In this document: piece by piece, positions 43,667 to 52,084 of the stretch | Layout of the letters: every line of letters starts with the position of its first letter | Numbering within the stretch: the stretch's first letter is position 1 | Source: a virus | Virus record (IMG/VR): IMGVR_UViG_3300046787_000286 | Coordinates: 80,060-144,059 of that record | Reading direction: 5' to 3' (one strand) | DNA length: 64,000 nt | Notes under the pieces: generated by a model | The model's database searches: none | What the model saw: the letters and a program-made list of their open reading frames with translations, nothing else | What the model was told of the DNA's origin: nothing | Translations under genes and position numbers: made by a program

Positions 43667-45670
43667 TTATTTTTTCTCGTCTACGTAGTCTTCGTCAACG
43701 GATTGTTGCACAGGGCTTGTGCCCAAAACGGTTGCATTTTTACTATCGGCCCAGGCGTGTGCAGCTTCAGCTGATGGGAACGTCTTGCGCCACATCACAC
43801 GTTGGTCACGGCGGTCGTAAACATAACCATATGCTTCCACTGGTCCTGCTTCCTCTGCTACTTGTTCTGGTTTGAATTCCAAAGCACCTTGTGTATTGCC
43901 CATAATGATATTGGCAATCTTGTAGATGTTGTCAAACGTCAAATCAAAGTGACGCTCAAACGGATGTCCTTTTAGTAAACTAAATGTAGTAAGTAGTTTA
44001 CCTTTTATTTGTCCGGTAAGGCCGCCTCCGGTATACTTGCCAACTTGAATACTACCGCGTGTGCTTACTGCACCTTTGTTACGTCCACCCGCTCTAGTCT
44101 CATAGTATGAGTAAAGCATTGTTGGGCCATACTCCATTGGGTCGTGTGGAACAAAGCGGGCTTTGATTGTTGTCTTTACAACGTTTTCTACACAGTCGAA
44201 GTCTTTGGCTACAATTTGTTTTACTTGTTCAATGAATTCGGGCCATGGAATAAACTTACGTGATCCACCACCTTCATCCGGAACAAATTCGGTTAAGTGG
44301 GCTTCGTTCATTTTACCATCACTACTAAATCCATAATATTTCGCTACATCTTGTAAATCACTAGGACGGTACTTGTTGAGAAAGTCTGATATTAAATCGT
44401 GGATGTGTCCGGAGTTCCCTGCTTGGTCTAATGCACCGGGCAAAGGTATTTCACCATATTTCCATCTAATATGCACACCACCAGGACTGTCTATGTACCA
44501 ACGTCTTCCGTCCCAGTCTAAACCAAATTTATCTACTGTTACTTTTAGTTGTATGTCTTTGGCCGGAGTACCTGGCACAGTCTCGCACCATATGTCAAAT
44601 TGATTGTTGCGTAGATATCTTGATTTGTATGGCTTGCCGAAGTTTGGCGGCACATATCTGTCTCCATCATCGCCATTACCTGGAGCGAACTCGTTTAGTT
44701 GGTCAGCTAGTTGTTCTTCACTCCAGCCAATGTAGCTATCACTATCATCGTCGCCGATACGCATAACATACGCACCGCCTTCCTCGCTTTCAAGCTCGCC
44801 AATTTCCCAACCGACTTTGGCTAAGGCTTGTTCTACTCGACGTTGTGTAGCTACATCTGGGGCAGAATACCACATTTTAGCAAATCGAAGTAACACATCT
44901 TCGGGGTCATTTTCTCTGTCGTTACCACTGCCGGGTGCAAATTCGTTTAGTTCTTCATCTTCAGTCATGCTAAAGTCCTTCTTCATGAAGTCCTTGGTTC
45001 TAGACACTGCTGGCTGTATTTTTTTAAGTTTAGGTGGCTTGCTTCTAAACATCACAGAACCTAGCATATTACTTTCGTCTAGCGTGGTACCCATGGCTGC
45101 GTCTAGCATTTTAACAACAGTAGCAGCAAGTTTAGGATTTATTTGTGTTTTTGGGTACAAACTCATTACAAGAGCTGTCTTACGTCTAGTATCCAATGTG
45201 GGCCATGCTGTGCGTATTTCTGTAGCACTAGTCATACCAGGACCAAACTCCACTGTGGGCAAGTAAGCCATGTAAGCATGCTTATTCATCGGAGCAAGTT
45301 CATCTTGTCCTTCATAAGGTTGCAAGTATGCAGGGTTGCCATCTTTTTTAACGCCGCCTGCTTGTGGTGGTTTGTTTGCGTCCTTTTCCGAACGTACAAA
45401 AATTAATTGGGTGGTTTCGGGATCAAAGTGATCTGTAACTTCTCGTGCTTGAAACGGTGACTTAACTTGTATGAATTTACCAGGATTAACGCCTGCTAGT
45501 TTAGCAAGTTTTTCTTTAACAGCAAACGGGAATGGTCTAGCGGATGTGTCGTTGGTTGCAGCCACATAGACATCTGCGCCGGGGAAAGCATCTTGTGCTT
45601 GTTGGTATAGTGCGTAATGGCCAGCGTGGAACGGATGAAATCCGCCTGGCATGATAATAACTTGCTTCAT
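43667..45670 (-). CDS. Modular protein: N-terminal nucleotidyltransferase plus repeated LNEF-type junctions
   Basis: 667 aa. Residues 1-45 give MPGGFHPFHAGHYALYQQ, the HxGH nucleotidyltransferase motif (NMNAT/PPAT class). Later AAGPVEAYGYVYDRRDQRV is a separate C-terminal unit. Three similar junctions occur: ELNEFAPGSGNDREND (~240), QLNEFAPGNGDDGDRY (~325) and HLTEFVPDEGGGSR (~465), each (L)xE-F, which is the T4 prohead-protease type. The ATG at 45670 is 6 nt from a CTAAATA motif and has no ribosome site. It may be cleaved into separate peptides in the capsid. Confidence 0.75.
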   Translation of the reverse strand: MKQVIIMPGGFHPFHAGHYALYQQAQDAFPGADVYVAATNDTSARPFPFAVKEKLAKLAGVNPGKFIQVKSPFQAREVTDHFDPETTQLIFVRSEKDANKPPQAGGVKKDGNPAYLQPYEGQDELAPMNKHAYMAYLPTVEFGPGMTSATEIRTAWPTLDTRRKTALVMSLYPKTQINPKLAATVVKMLDAAMGTTLDESNMLGSVMFRSKPPKLKKIQPAVSRTKDFMKKDFSMTEDEELNEFAPGSGNDRENDPEDVLLRFAKMWYSAPDVATQRRVEQALAKVGWEIGELESEEGGAYVMRIGDDDSDSYIGWSEEQLADQLNEFAPGNGDDGDRYVPPNFGKPYKSRYLRNNQFDIWCETVPGTPAKDIQLKVTVDKFGLDWDGRRWYIDSPGGVHIRWKYGEIPLPGALDQAGNSGHIHDLISDFLNKYRPSDLQDVAKYYGFSSDGKMNEAHLTEFVPDEGGGSRKFIPWPEFIEQVKQIVAKDFDCVENVVKTTIKARFVPHDPMEYGPTMLYSYYETRAGGRNKGAVSTRGSIQVGKYTGGGLTGQIKGKLLTTFSLLKGHPFERHFDLTFDNIYKIANIIMGNTQGALEFKPEQVAEEAGPVEAYGYVYDRRDQRVMWRKTFPSAEAAHAWADSKNATVLGTSPVQQSVDEDYVDEKK

Positions 45671-45676
45671 AGCAAG

Positions 45677-45683
45677 TATTTAG
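45677..45683 (-). promoter_or_regulatory. Late-promoter-like CTAAATA 6 nt before a start codon
   Basis: CTAAATA on the minus strand, 6 nt from the ATG at 45670, no ribosome-binding sequence. A T4-type late promoter here would give a leaderless transcript. Confidence 0.6.
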
Positions 45684-45698
45684 TTTACATGGTTTCTA

Positions 45699-46064
45699 TT
45701 AGTACACGACTGTGATTGAATCAATTTGCCCGGCACTAAAGTCTGTAATTTTAACACGCAGCCAAGTATAGTTGCCAGTTAGTGACACAGGGTAAACACC
45801 TGACACAATAGTAGATGCATCGCCGAATGTGTTTACATCTACCCAGTTTGCTACTTCCCAGTTTTGATCAAGCGTGGCTTGAACAGTAATCACACCCTGG
45901 AATCCAGTGATGCGTTGATAAACTGTTTGTATTGCACCCTGACCGCGATAGTAGCCCACTCCTTTGACACCGTCAGAGTCAAAGTCTGTACTGGAGCCAT
46001 CGTAGTTGCCCGAAGGAACTCCGTATTGAGTTAGTCCTAAAATGGTCAAAGTATTAACTGACAT
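45699..46064 (-). CDS. Probable virion structural protein
   Basis: 121 aa, beta-rich with many Thr, Gly, Asn and Val (VYQRITGFQGVITVQATLD, YTWLRVKITDFSAG). This is the composition of phage tail or head decoration proteins. It overlaps the upstream small gene by one base. No specific family. Confidence 0.65.
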   Translation of the reverse strand: MSVNTLTILGLTQYGVPSGNYDGSSTDFDSDGVKGVGYYRGQGAIQTVYQRITGFQGVITVQATLDQNWEVANWVDVNTFGDASTIVSGVYPVSLTGNYTWLRVKITDFSAGQIDSITVVY

Positions 46065-46252
46065 TATGCTCTCACAACTTCCACAACAATACCTTGTCCT
46101 AGCAACTCTTCTGCAACTGATTGCAGCGCATCACAGATGTCATTGGTAGCCATAAGATCGCCAGTGCTGCTGTTTGCAACAGCATCAACTTCTTTGTCCT
46201 TGATCAGTTTTGAGAGTTTGATCACAACTGCTTCTTCGTATATTTTTGCCAT
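46064..46252 (-). CDS. Small T4-like phage protein
   Basis: 62 aa. MAKIYEEAVVIKLSKLIKD; mostly helical with a final strand. ATG 46252 is 7 nt from CTAAATA at 46260-46266, which overlaps the stop of the upstream gene; no ribosome site. Function unknown. Confidence 0.65.
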   Translation of the reverse strand: MAKIYEEAVVIKLSKLIKDKEVDAVANSSTGDLMATNDICDALQSVAEELLGQGIVVEVVRA

Positions 46253-46258
46253 AGTGTA

Positions 46259-46942
46259 TTATTTAGCCACGATCTGCTTGGTCTGCCGTGTGATATTAGG
46301 CACAACCATGTTCAGGAACAACAGCTCGCCGTCATTGTTGTGATCAATGAAGAAGTGGGCATGTGTCCAGTTTATCCACCAATTCTTAGTAGGAGTGTTG
46401 ACCCAGTCTTTTAATCCCGGGCCCATACGTACATTCTCACGTGCCTTCAAGTATTCAACTAGTGTATTACGTTGGGAATCGTCGATTGCTTTGGATCTAA
46501 AATAAGTCCTATGAGTCCATTTTGGATCGTATAACGCAATTGTGCCCACTGGGCAAATTTGATGTGCTTCCTGTATTTGTATCTTGTCAAGAGTTGGCAA
46601 GTAATACAGTGTTTTTACTAAATCAAAGTCATTGGTATAAACATACCCACGATCATAGGAAACTACAAACTTTAGTTGCTCTTTGTGACGAACTAATAAG
46701 CGACACAACTCCTCAAGGTTCTGTTGCATTCCTGAATCAATCCGATGCATTTGAAAGCTGCCGCCGTAAAGCTGTTTGTGTTCTGTCCGCCAGCGATTAC
46801 GCTCCTGTACTAATTTATCGATCTTATCAGGGTTCAGTCCCCTGATAATCCCGAGCTCGCGCAAATCAAATCTAACACTGTATCTGTATTTCCCGAAGAA
46901 AGGTTGATTGGTTTCCACGGGTTTTACTTTAAGGTTGGACAA
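46259..46942 (-). CDS. Conserved phage protein, unknown function
   Basis: 227 aa. KYRYSVRFDLRELGIIRGL at the start and NWTHAHFFIDHNNDGELLFL near the end, rich in aromatic and basic residues. It overlaps clpA by 14 bp. Homologues in T4-like marine phages are familiar to me but not characterised. Confidence 0.7.
   Translation of the reverse strand: MSNLKVKPVETNQPFFGKYRYSVRFDLRELGIIRGLNPDKIDKLVQERNRWRTEHKQLYGGSFQMHRIDSGMQQNLEELCRLLVRHKEQLKFVVSYDRGYVYTNDFDLVKTLYYLPTLDKIQIQEAHQICPVGTIALYDPKWTHRTYFRSKAIDDSQRNTLVEYLKARENVRMGPGLKDWVNTPTKNWWINWTHAHFFIDHNNDGELLFLNMVVPNITRQTKQIVAK
46260..46266 (-). promoter_or_regulatory. Late-promoter-like CTAAATA 7 nt before a start codon
   Basis: CTAAATA on the minus strand, overlapping the stop codon of the upstream 227-aa gene and 7 nt from the ATG at 46252. 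No ribosome site lies between. Confidence 0.5.
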
Positions 46943-49172
46943 TTGTCAAACCCTCGACGGAAGTTTCTACAGTTTCAAACGCAATATTGTCACCGTCTAA
47001 GTTAGCAACTACAGAGCAATCACGCAGGTTATCAAACAAGATCTTCTTTGATAATGGCACACGGATCAACTCATCAATCTTGCGTGACAGTGGACGAGCA
47101 CCCATCAGCGGATCGTAACCCTTGTCTGCTAGATAGTCAACAACACTTTCGCTCAGTGTGAGTTTGATGTTCTTGGTGTTCAAGCTAGTTTGCAGTTCAT
47201 CCACAAACTTAACAACAATCTTCTTGATAGCAAGTTTATCCAACTTGCCAAACTTACAGATCTTGTCAATACGGTTACGCAGTTCTGGACGGAAGAACTC
47301 TTTGAGAGCTTTGTCATCTTCGCCTGTTTTCTCTTGCCCACCAAAACCAATGTTTAGACGTTCACTATCCTTGGCACCCAAGTTTGATGTCATGATAATG
47401 ATTGTGTTCTTACAGCTCACAGTCTTACCATTTGAACTTGTGATGCGACCTTCGTCTAGCATTTGCAAGAAGATGTTGACCACATCAGGATGTGCTTTTT
47501 CAACTTCGTCAAACAACATAACAGCATAAGGGTTCTTGGTCAAGTCACTGATCAACTTGCCACCGCCTACGTTACCGTCTTCAAATCCCACATAGCCCGG
47601 AGGAGCACCAATCAAGCTACTAACTGTGTGACGCTCTTGATACTCACTCATATCGTAGCGTAACAGTGTCATGTCCAGATTATCTGCCAACAACTTAGCA
47701 AGTTCTGTTTTACCTGTACCTGTTGGGCCCAGGAACAAGAAGCTAGCAATAGGTTTCTTGTCGTTACCGATACCTGAATAGTTAATGTAAACACGTTCCA
47801 GCACTGTGTCCACAGCAGAGTCTTGTCCGTAGAGCTTTTGCTTGATGTTAGTTTCGAGCTCCGCAATGTTAGCAGAGCGCTCGTTTTGCAACTTGTCTAA
47901 CGGAATACCCAAGATCTTGCTAACTTGCTCTTCGATCATGCTCTTGGTAACGGAAACGTTGCCTTGGTCCTTAACACGTTGTCTAGCACACGCACCATCG
48001 ATGAGATCGATTGACTTATCGGGATTCTTTCGATCATGAATATATCGGCCCGATAGTTCCACTGCGGCGGTGATAGCTTCAGTTTCGATGAGGACATTAT
48101 GAAAAGTTTCGAGTCGGGGAGAGAGCCCAATGAGAATCTGTTCTGTTGTACTAGGAGTTGGCTCATCAATGGCCACGCGATGGAACCTACGCATAAGGGC
48201 TCGATCTTTCTCAAAGCTCTCGTAATATTCTTCCCATGTAGTAGATGCAACAACTTTTAGGTTTCCTTTGGTAATTGCTGGCTTGAGCATGTTGGCAAAG
48301 TCTAACGAACTGTTATTGCCTGCACCTGCACCTTGCATGGTGTGAGCTTCGTCGATGAACAAGATGCAGTTTTTCTTTGCTTCCAACGCACCGATCACAG
48401 CACGGAACTTTTCTTCAAACTCGCCGCGATATTTAGATCCTGCAAGCAATGCAGAAATCTCAAGACTCCACACCTCGTGATTCTTCAAGAACTCAGGTAC
48501 ATTGTTATTGTTTACTTCTTGCGCAAGACCTTCAATGATAGCAGTTTTACCAACACCAGGATCGCCTACCATAAGCACGTTTGCTTTAAAACGTCGAGCC
48601 AACACAGTGATCATTTCTTCTAGCTCTTTGCTTCGACCGATCATGGGCTCTAATCGATTTTCTTTAGCTAGTTTGGTTAAGTTAGTGCAGTGCTCACTCA
48701 AGATCTCACTTGCTTGATCTGGGCTCAACTTTTGAGCTTCTTCGTGTGCATAATGCTTTTGCCAGAATGCCACAAACTCACGGCTCTTGACACCGTACTT
48801 GAGCAAGAAATATTGTGCATGACTATTGTGTTCGGCCATGATAGCCAAGTACAAGTCGATAGTAGTTAATGTAGTTCGGCCGGTAAAGGATACTTGTGTA
48901 AATGCGCGATTAATAACACGCACTAGAGCCTCAGTCTTCTTGGGCTTTGTAATGTCCATTTTAACTAGATTAACCAAGCTATCCAGGTAAGCACCAAGCT
49001 CTGATTCAAACTGCTCACTTGCTACGCCAAATTTATCTAGGCATTTTCTAAACGGGGCATGTTGTAGCATAGCCATTAACAAATGCTCTGTAAGCATGTA
49101 TTCATGATTGCGAACATGCGCTAATTTAATAGCTGAGTCGATGATTTGTTCAATTTCGGGATTGTTTTGCAT
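46929..49172 (-). CDS. clpA: ClpA-type AAA+ unfoldase
   Basis: 747 aa. N-domain (MQNNPEIEQIIDSAIKLAHV) then two AAA+ modules: Walker A1 GDPGVGKTAIIEGLA (~206), Walker B ILFIDEAHTM, Walker A2 GPTGTGKTELAKLLA (~482), B VMLFDEVEKAHPD. Near residue 607 the loop LNIGFGGQEKTG contains IGF, the tripeptide with which ClpX and related unfoldases dock into ClpP. A phage ClpP is present at 28.5 kb, so a phage ClpAP is plausible. Upstream CTAAATA at 49219-49225 is 46 bp from the ATG. Confidence 0.95.
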   Translation of the reverse strand: MQNNPEIEQIIDSAIKLAHVRNHEYMLTEHLLMAMLQHAPFRKCLDKFGVASEQFESELGAYLDSLVNLVKMDITKPKKTEALVRVINRAFTQVSFTGRTTLTTIDLYLAIMAEHNSHAQYFLLKYGVKSREFVAFWQKHYAHEEAQKLSPDQASEILSEHCTNLTKLAKENRLEPMIGRSKELEEMITVLARRFKANVLMVGDPGVGKTAIIEGLAQEVNNNNVPEFLKNHEVWSLEISALLAGSKYRGEFEEKFRAVIGALEAKKNCILFIDEAHTMQGAGAGNNSSLDFANMLKPAITKGNLKVVASTTWEEYYESFEKDRALMRRFHRVAIDEPTPSTTEQILIGLSPRLETFHNVLIETEAITAAVELSGRYIHDRKNPDKSIDLIDGACARQRVKDQGNVSVTKSMIEEQVSKILGIPLDKLQNERSANIAELETNIKQKLYGQDSAVDTVLERVYINYSGIGNDKKPIASFLFLGPTGTGKTELAKLLADNLDMTLLRYDMSEYQERHTVSSLIGAPPGYVGFEDGNVGGGKLISDLTKNPYAVMLFDEVEKAHPDVVNIFLQMLDEGRITSSNGKTVSCKNTIIIMTSNLGAKDSERLNIGFGGQEKTGEDDKALKEFFRPELRNRIDKICKFGKLDKLAIKKIVVKFVDELQTSLNTKNIKLTLSESVVDYLADKGYDPLMGARPLSRKIDELIRVPLSKKILFDNLRDCSVVANLDGDNIAFETVETSVEGLTIVQP

Positions 49173-49218
49173 ATTTTCCAGTTTGAAAGTTATGTGTTAA
49201 TTATACGCTACCCTGAAA

Positions 49219-49225
49219 TATTTAG
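49219..49225 (-). promoter_or_regulatory. Late-promoter-like CTAAATA before clpA
   Basis: CTAAATA on the minus strand overlapping the dnaJ-like stop, 46 bp from the clpA ATG. Confidence 0.45.
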
Positions 49226-50010
49226 CGACCTGTTTGTTGCCGAATTAGTGCTAATAGATCTTCGGGTATGTTTCGGGGAATTTCTGCTTGTAATCGAATC
49301 ATCATGTCCCCGGGATTTCGGGATCGATCCGGTAAACCTCGCCCGCGACAACGAAGGATTTGACCTGGTTGTGTCATTGGCGGAATGGCAACGTTTAGTT
49401 CACGATTTAGGATATCCTTGACCATGATGTCACCACCTGCAATCATGGTCCAAATATCAACCTTTTGGTCAGTGTACAGGTTGTACCCATCGCGTTGCCA
49501 TTTTGGATTTGGGTGAATTCTAAATGTGACCACTAGATCTACACCACCAGGTGCTAGCCCCGGGTACATTACCGACGCACCATCTTCTACGCCAGGCGGG
49601 ATATCAATTTCTACAATTTGACTACCGGAATGACTGCCCACACTAACAGTTCGTTTTCCACCGGAAGCTACATCACTTAACTGAATCCATAAACTCATTC
49701 TAGCCTGGGCAGGCCGTCGTTGTTGGTTATGATTAAACTGTGCCCCAAACATGTTGAAGATGTTGTCAAAGTCAAATGGTTGCCCACCTGCTTGACGGAA
49801 ACCAAATTGACCAAAGTCGGGACGCGGAGTATCGTGTGCTGCACGTTGCTCTGGGTCACTCAGTACACGATATGCTTCTTCAAGCTCTTGGAATTTGGCC
49901 GTGTCGCCGCCTTTGTCCGGATGAAATTTTGATGCCAGCCGTCTATACGCCTGCTTTATTTGTTCCGGAGTTGCAGACTTATCAACCCCAAGTGTTTCAT
50001 AGTATTTCAT
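49222..50010 (-). CDS. DnaJ/CbpA-type J-domain protein
   Basis: 262 aa. [20 protein letters not shown], then [15 protein letters not shown] with the HPD motif at ~32 that stimulates Hsp70. A G/F-like region ([16 protein letters not shown]) is followed by a C-terminal peptide-binding domain ([19 protein letters not shown]). The Cys-rich zinc finger of full DnaJ is absent, so it is CbpA-like. It would recruit host DnaK for phage assembly or replication. Overlaps the homing endonuclease gene by 4 bp. Confidence 0.92.
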   Translation of the reverse strand: MKYYETLGVDKSATPEQIKQAYRRLASKFHPDKGGDTAKFQELEEAYRVLSDPEQRAAHDTPRPDFGQFGFRQAGGQPFDFDNIFNMFGAQFNHNQQRRPAQARMSLWIQLSDVASGGKRTVSVGSHSGSQIVEIDIPPGVEDGASVMYPGLAPGGVDLVVTFRIHPNPKWQRDGYNLYTDQKVDIWTMIAGGDIMVKDILNRELNVAIPPMTQPGQILRCRGRGLPDRSRNPGDMMIRLQAEIPRNIPEDLLALIRQQTGR

Positions 50011-50636
50011 TTACTTTTACAATTATCAAAGTGGAATCGTTTCATATTGCTATTGCCACCTGTTTTCTGACAATGCGGACATTCTACTATCTTTTGTAGG
50101 CACGGCTTACCTATTTTAGCTAATGAGATTTTCTTACCTGTTTCCTTAGAAACTATTCTACCTTTATTTGACAAGGAGTTTTTTAATTTACTTTCCTCGC
50201 TTTGCGGCTTGCCTATTTTACCTTTTTTTGATCTAGAGATGTTTTTGTTATGTTCTGAACTGTTAGGTCCTTTTTGCCTACCCTTTAACGTAGCCGACCG
50301 CTTTGCATTGCTTTCCGGCGAATGTATTATTTTTGCCCCCGATGATCCTTCCCCGCCGTCGGTCAGATTTCGTAGTATTCCAGTGTTGGTATTAATTCTT
50401 CCCCACCATTTTATTAATCTTCGTTCTAATGCTAGTGCTCCTATTTCGGACAAATTTTGTTCTAGCACAACAATGTATTTTCTATCCGTTGGAATACGTA
50501 TTCCATGTTTTTCGTATAGTCTTCTTCCTTTGCCTTTACCTATATAGTAAGGTGAACCTGCACACCCATTCTTAGAGCTTTGGCTCCTGATGTAAGCATA
50601 GACGTAATAACCTTTTAACATAAAGTTATTTATCAA
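50007..50636 (-). CDS. GIY-YIG homing endonuclease
   Basis: 209 aa. The motif [12 protein letters not shown] ... [17 protein letters not shown] gives the two halves of [23 protein letters not shown] holds the catalytic Glu region. NUMOD3-like repeats [25 protein letters not shown] and [10 protein letters not shown] are typical DNA-binding units. A C-terminal CPHCQKTG is a small zinc knuckle. It is a selfish gene inserted between a dnaJ-like gene and a secreted-protein gene. An intron was not seen. The start may be the second Met (MLKGYYVY). Confidence 0.9.
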   Translation of the reverse strand: MINNFMLKGYYVYAYIRSQSSKNGCAGSPYYIGKGKGRRLYEKHGIRIPTDRKYIVVLEQNLSEIGALALERRLIKWWGRINTNTGILRNLTDGGEGSSGAKIIHSPESNAKRSATLKGRQKGPNSSEHNKNISRSKKGKIGKPQSEESKLKNSLSNKGRIVSKETGKKISLAKIGKPCLQKIVECPHCQKTGGNSNMKRFHFDNCKSK

Positions 50637-50670
50637 ACTTACCTTAGTCAGGGTGATGTTGGCAATGTAA

Positions 50671-51000
50671 TTATACTACTTGACCATGGGTTTCTACAAA
50701 TTTTTTGAGTGCTCGGGATCTAGCAATGAGTAAACGAATCTTGACATAGTCACTTAGTTCATCTGATTCGTTGGGCTCTAGTTTAAAACGATAACGACGT
50801 TGCGGCATTATGTCTTCGTCGTCTACTGCGTCCCAGGGATCAACTCCAGCAAAGTTAATAGCAGTGTATCTGTGCGGGTTGCTACGAAGTAGTTTGGGCT
50901 TTTTAATTGTGGCTGTGTGTTTAGCGTCACTCACAGGCGATGGTTTGGCCAGAGCCGAAAAAGATAAAGCAACAAAAAGGATAGCAACAATTATTCGCAT
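50671..51000 (-). CDS. Secreted small protein
   Basis: 109 aa. MRIIVAILFVALSFSALA-KP is a clear Sec signal peptide with an A-x-A-like cleavage site. The rest is Arg/Lys-rich (QRRYRFKLEPNESDELSD, KIRLLIARSRALKKF). Periplasmic product, function unknown. A terminator at 51036-51062 separates it from the next gene upstream. Confidence 0.75.
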   Translation of the reverse strand: MRIIVAILFVALSFSALAKPSPVSDAKHTATIKKPKLLRSNPHRYTAINFAGVDPWDAVDDEDIMPQRRYRFKLEPNESDELSDYVKIRLLIARSRALKKFVETHGQVV

Positions 51001-51035
51001 AGTATATACAACGCCTTAGCCCAGGGTTACGCTGA

Positions 51036-51062
51036 CAAAAAAAGGCTCCGAAGAGCCTTTTG
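51036..51062 (-). terminator. Rho-independent terminator, stem AAAAGGCTC/GAGCC
   Basis: On the minus strand AGGCTCTTCGGAGCCT with a UUCG-type loop, followed by a T-run, and preceded by A residues, so it can work in both directions. It lies between the genes ending at 51080 and starting at 51000. Confidence 0.85.
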
Positions 51063-51079
51063 TTTTGCCAAATGAATAT

Positions 51080-51298
51080 TTATTTCTTTGGAGGAATTTC
51101 AGTTCCTTCGTGCTTTTTGTGAATCTTGATAATCTTACATGCTTGGCGCACAGAGCCATCTTTATTTTTAGCAGGCTTGCCATCCTTGCCAACCACGTCT
51201 TTACAAACTGTTTTGGTTGTTTTGGCTACTGGTGGTTCTTCTGCAGATGCTGTAATACACAGTGTTGCAAGTGATAGTGCGATTAATAATTGTTTCAT
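51080..51298 (-). CDS. Small secreted protein with Cys pair
   Basis: 72 aa from ATG 51298. MKQLLIALSLATLCITASAEE is a signal peptide. The mature part has two Cys (KTVCKDVVGKDG, RQACKIIKIHKKH) likely forming a disulfide in the periplasm, and many Lys. No family recognised. Starting at an upstream Met would remove the signal from the N-terminus. Confidence 0.7.
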   Translation of the reverse strand: MKQLLIALSLATLCITASAEEPPVAKTTKTVCKDVVGKDGKPAKNKDGSVRQACKIIKIHKKHEGTEIPPKK

Positions 51299-51308
51299 TT
51301 TGTTTCCT

Positions 51309-51893
51309 TTAAATTTCTGGGTGATCGGGTTGTGCAGGACCTGGTTTGCCTGATGCACTTGTTGTTACCGCTGCGAACGCTGGCGTTGCAGGTGCGCTTC
51401 CAAAGCTGCTTGGAGCAGGGCTGATTGGCGCTGCTGATCCGAATCCTGGCGCACTAGGTGCTGCACTTGGTGTGCTAGCGCCGAAGTTCCCTGCTGGCGC
51501 AGAAACGCTAGGTGCTGGTTGTTGAGTGATTGACGATTGGCCATTTGCTGCTCCTAAGTCTGGGCTGGGCAAACCTGCTGGGGTTGCAGCTTGTCCTGCT
51601 AGTTTTTCTTGTGTTCTACCGTAAGCTGATACGCCTAACACAGCACACATTGATACATGGAATAATCCGCCACCTTGTAGTGTAATAGGCACCCATTGAC
51701 GGAATGCATCATTTGATGCTTGTTCTTCCCAGAACTGAACTACTGTAAACATAATTGGGAAGATAGCAAAGTCTGACAAACAGCAGGTAATGTACATAAA
51801 TGCTGCGCACGGACGCCAGTATTTTTGCATCCATTCGCCCTTGGTCATTGTTTCCACTGCCTGAGGTTTTTCTTTTTTCTTGTTATTAAACAC
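51309..51893 (-). CDS. Holin-like membrane protein with Pro/Ala/Ser tail
   Basis: 194 aa from a GTG at 51893 (AAAGGAG ribosome site). QKYWRPCAAFMYITCCLSDF starts a segment with two to three hydrophobic helices (AIFPIMFTVVQFW, LFHVSMCAVLGVSAYG), similar to the 3-TM holin family. The tail is over 90 residues of Ala/Pro/Ser/Gly. It may be the lysis holin, though it is not adjacent to the endolysin. CTAAATA-like GTAAATA is upstream at 51925-51931. Confidence 0.65.
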   Translation of the reverse strand: MFNNKKKEKPQAVETMTKGEWMQKYWRPCAAFMYITCCLSDFAIFPIMFTVVQFWEEQASNDAFRQWVPITLQGGGLFHVSMCAVLGVSAYGRTQEKLAGQAATPAGLPSPDLGAANGQSSITQQPAPSVSAPAGNFGASTPSAAPSAPGFGSAAPISPAPSSFGSAPATPAFAAVTTSASGKPGPAQPDHPEI

Positions 51894-51924
51894 GGAGACT
51901 CCTTTGTTGTTATTATTATGTGAG

Positions 51925-51931
51925 TATTTAC
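51925..51931 (-). promoter_or_regulatory. Late-promoter-like GTAAATA before the holin-like gene
   Basis: GTAAATA on the minus strand, 31 bp before the GTG at 51893. Confidence 0.35.
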
Positions 51932-51935
51932 CGTT

Positions 51936-52079
51936 TTAGAGTTTTAGATTGATCCACTTGGTTACAATTGCAACAACTAAAAAAATCAGCGTAGTAATAG
52001 CAGCCGATAATAAATTAAGCATTATTGCAGCAAACCATACCCCATTAGCTAAAAAGCTATTTAAAAATCTTCTAATCAT
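51936..52079 (-). CDS. 47-aa single-helix membrane protein
   Basis: Start ATG 52079, 5 bp after the preceding gene's end. The 47-aa product begins MIRRFLNSFLANGVW and continues with a hydrophobic helix AITTLIFLVVAIVTKW, ending NLKL. Positive N-terminus, one strong membrane helix. It may be a small inner-membrane or holin-associated protein. It is below usual length cut-offs. Confidence 0.55.
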   Translation of the reverse strand: MIRRFLNSFLANGVWFAAIMLNLLSAAITTLIFLVVAIVTKWINLKL

Positions 52080-52084
52080 TATTG

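Noticed and set aside
47158-47529. Plus-strand 123-aa frame
   Set aside because: Antisense shadow of clpA's second AAA+ module.
50007-50636. Intron around the GIY-YIG gene
   Set aside because: The dnaJ-like gene upstream-reading frame is complete and no split gene flanks the endonuclease, so it appears free-standing.
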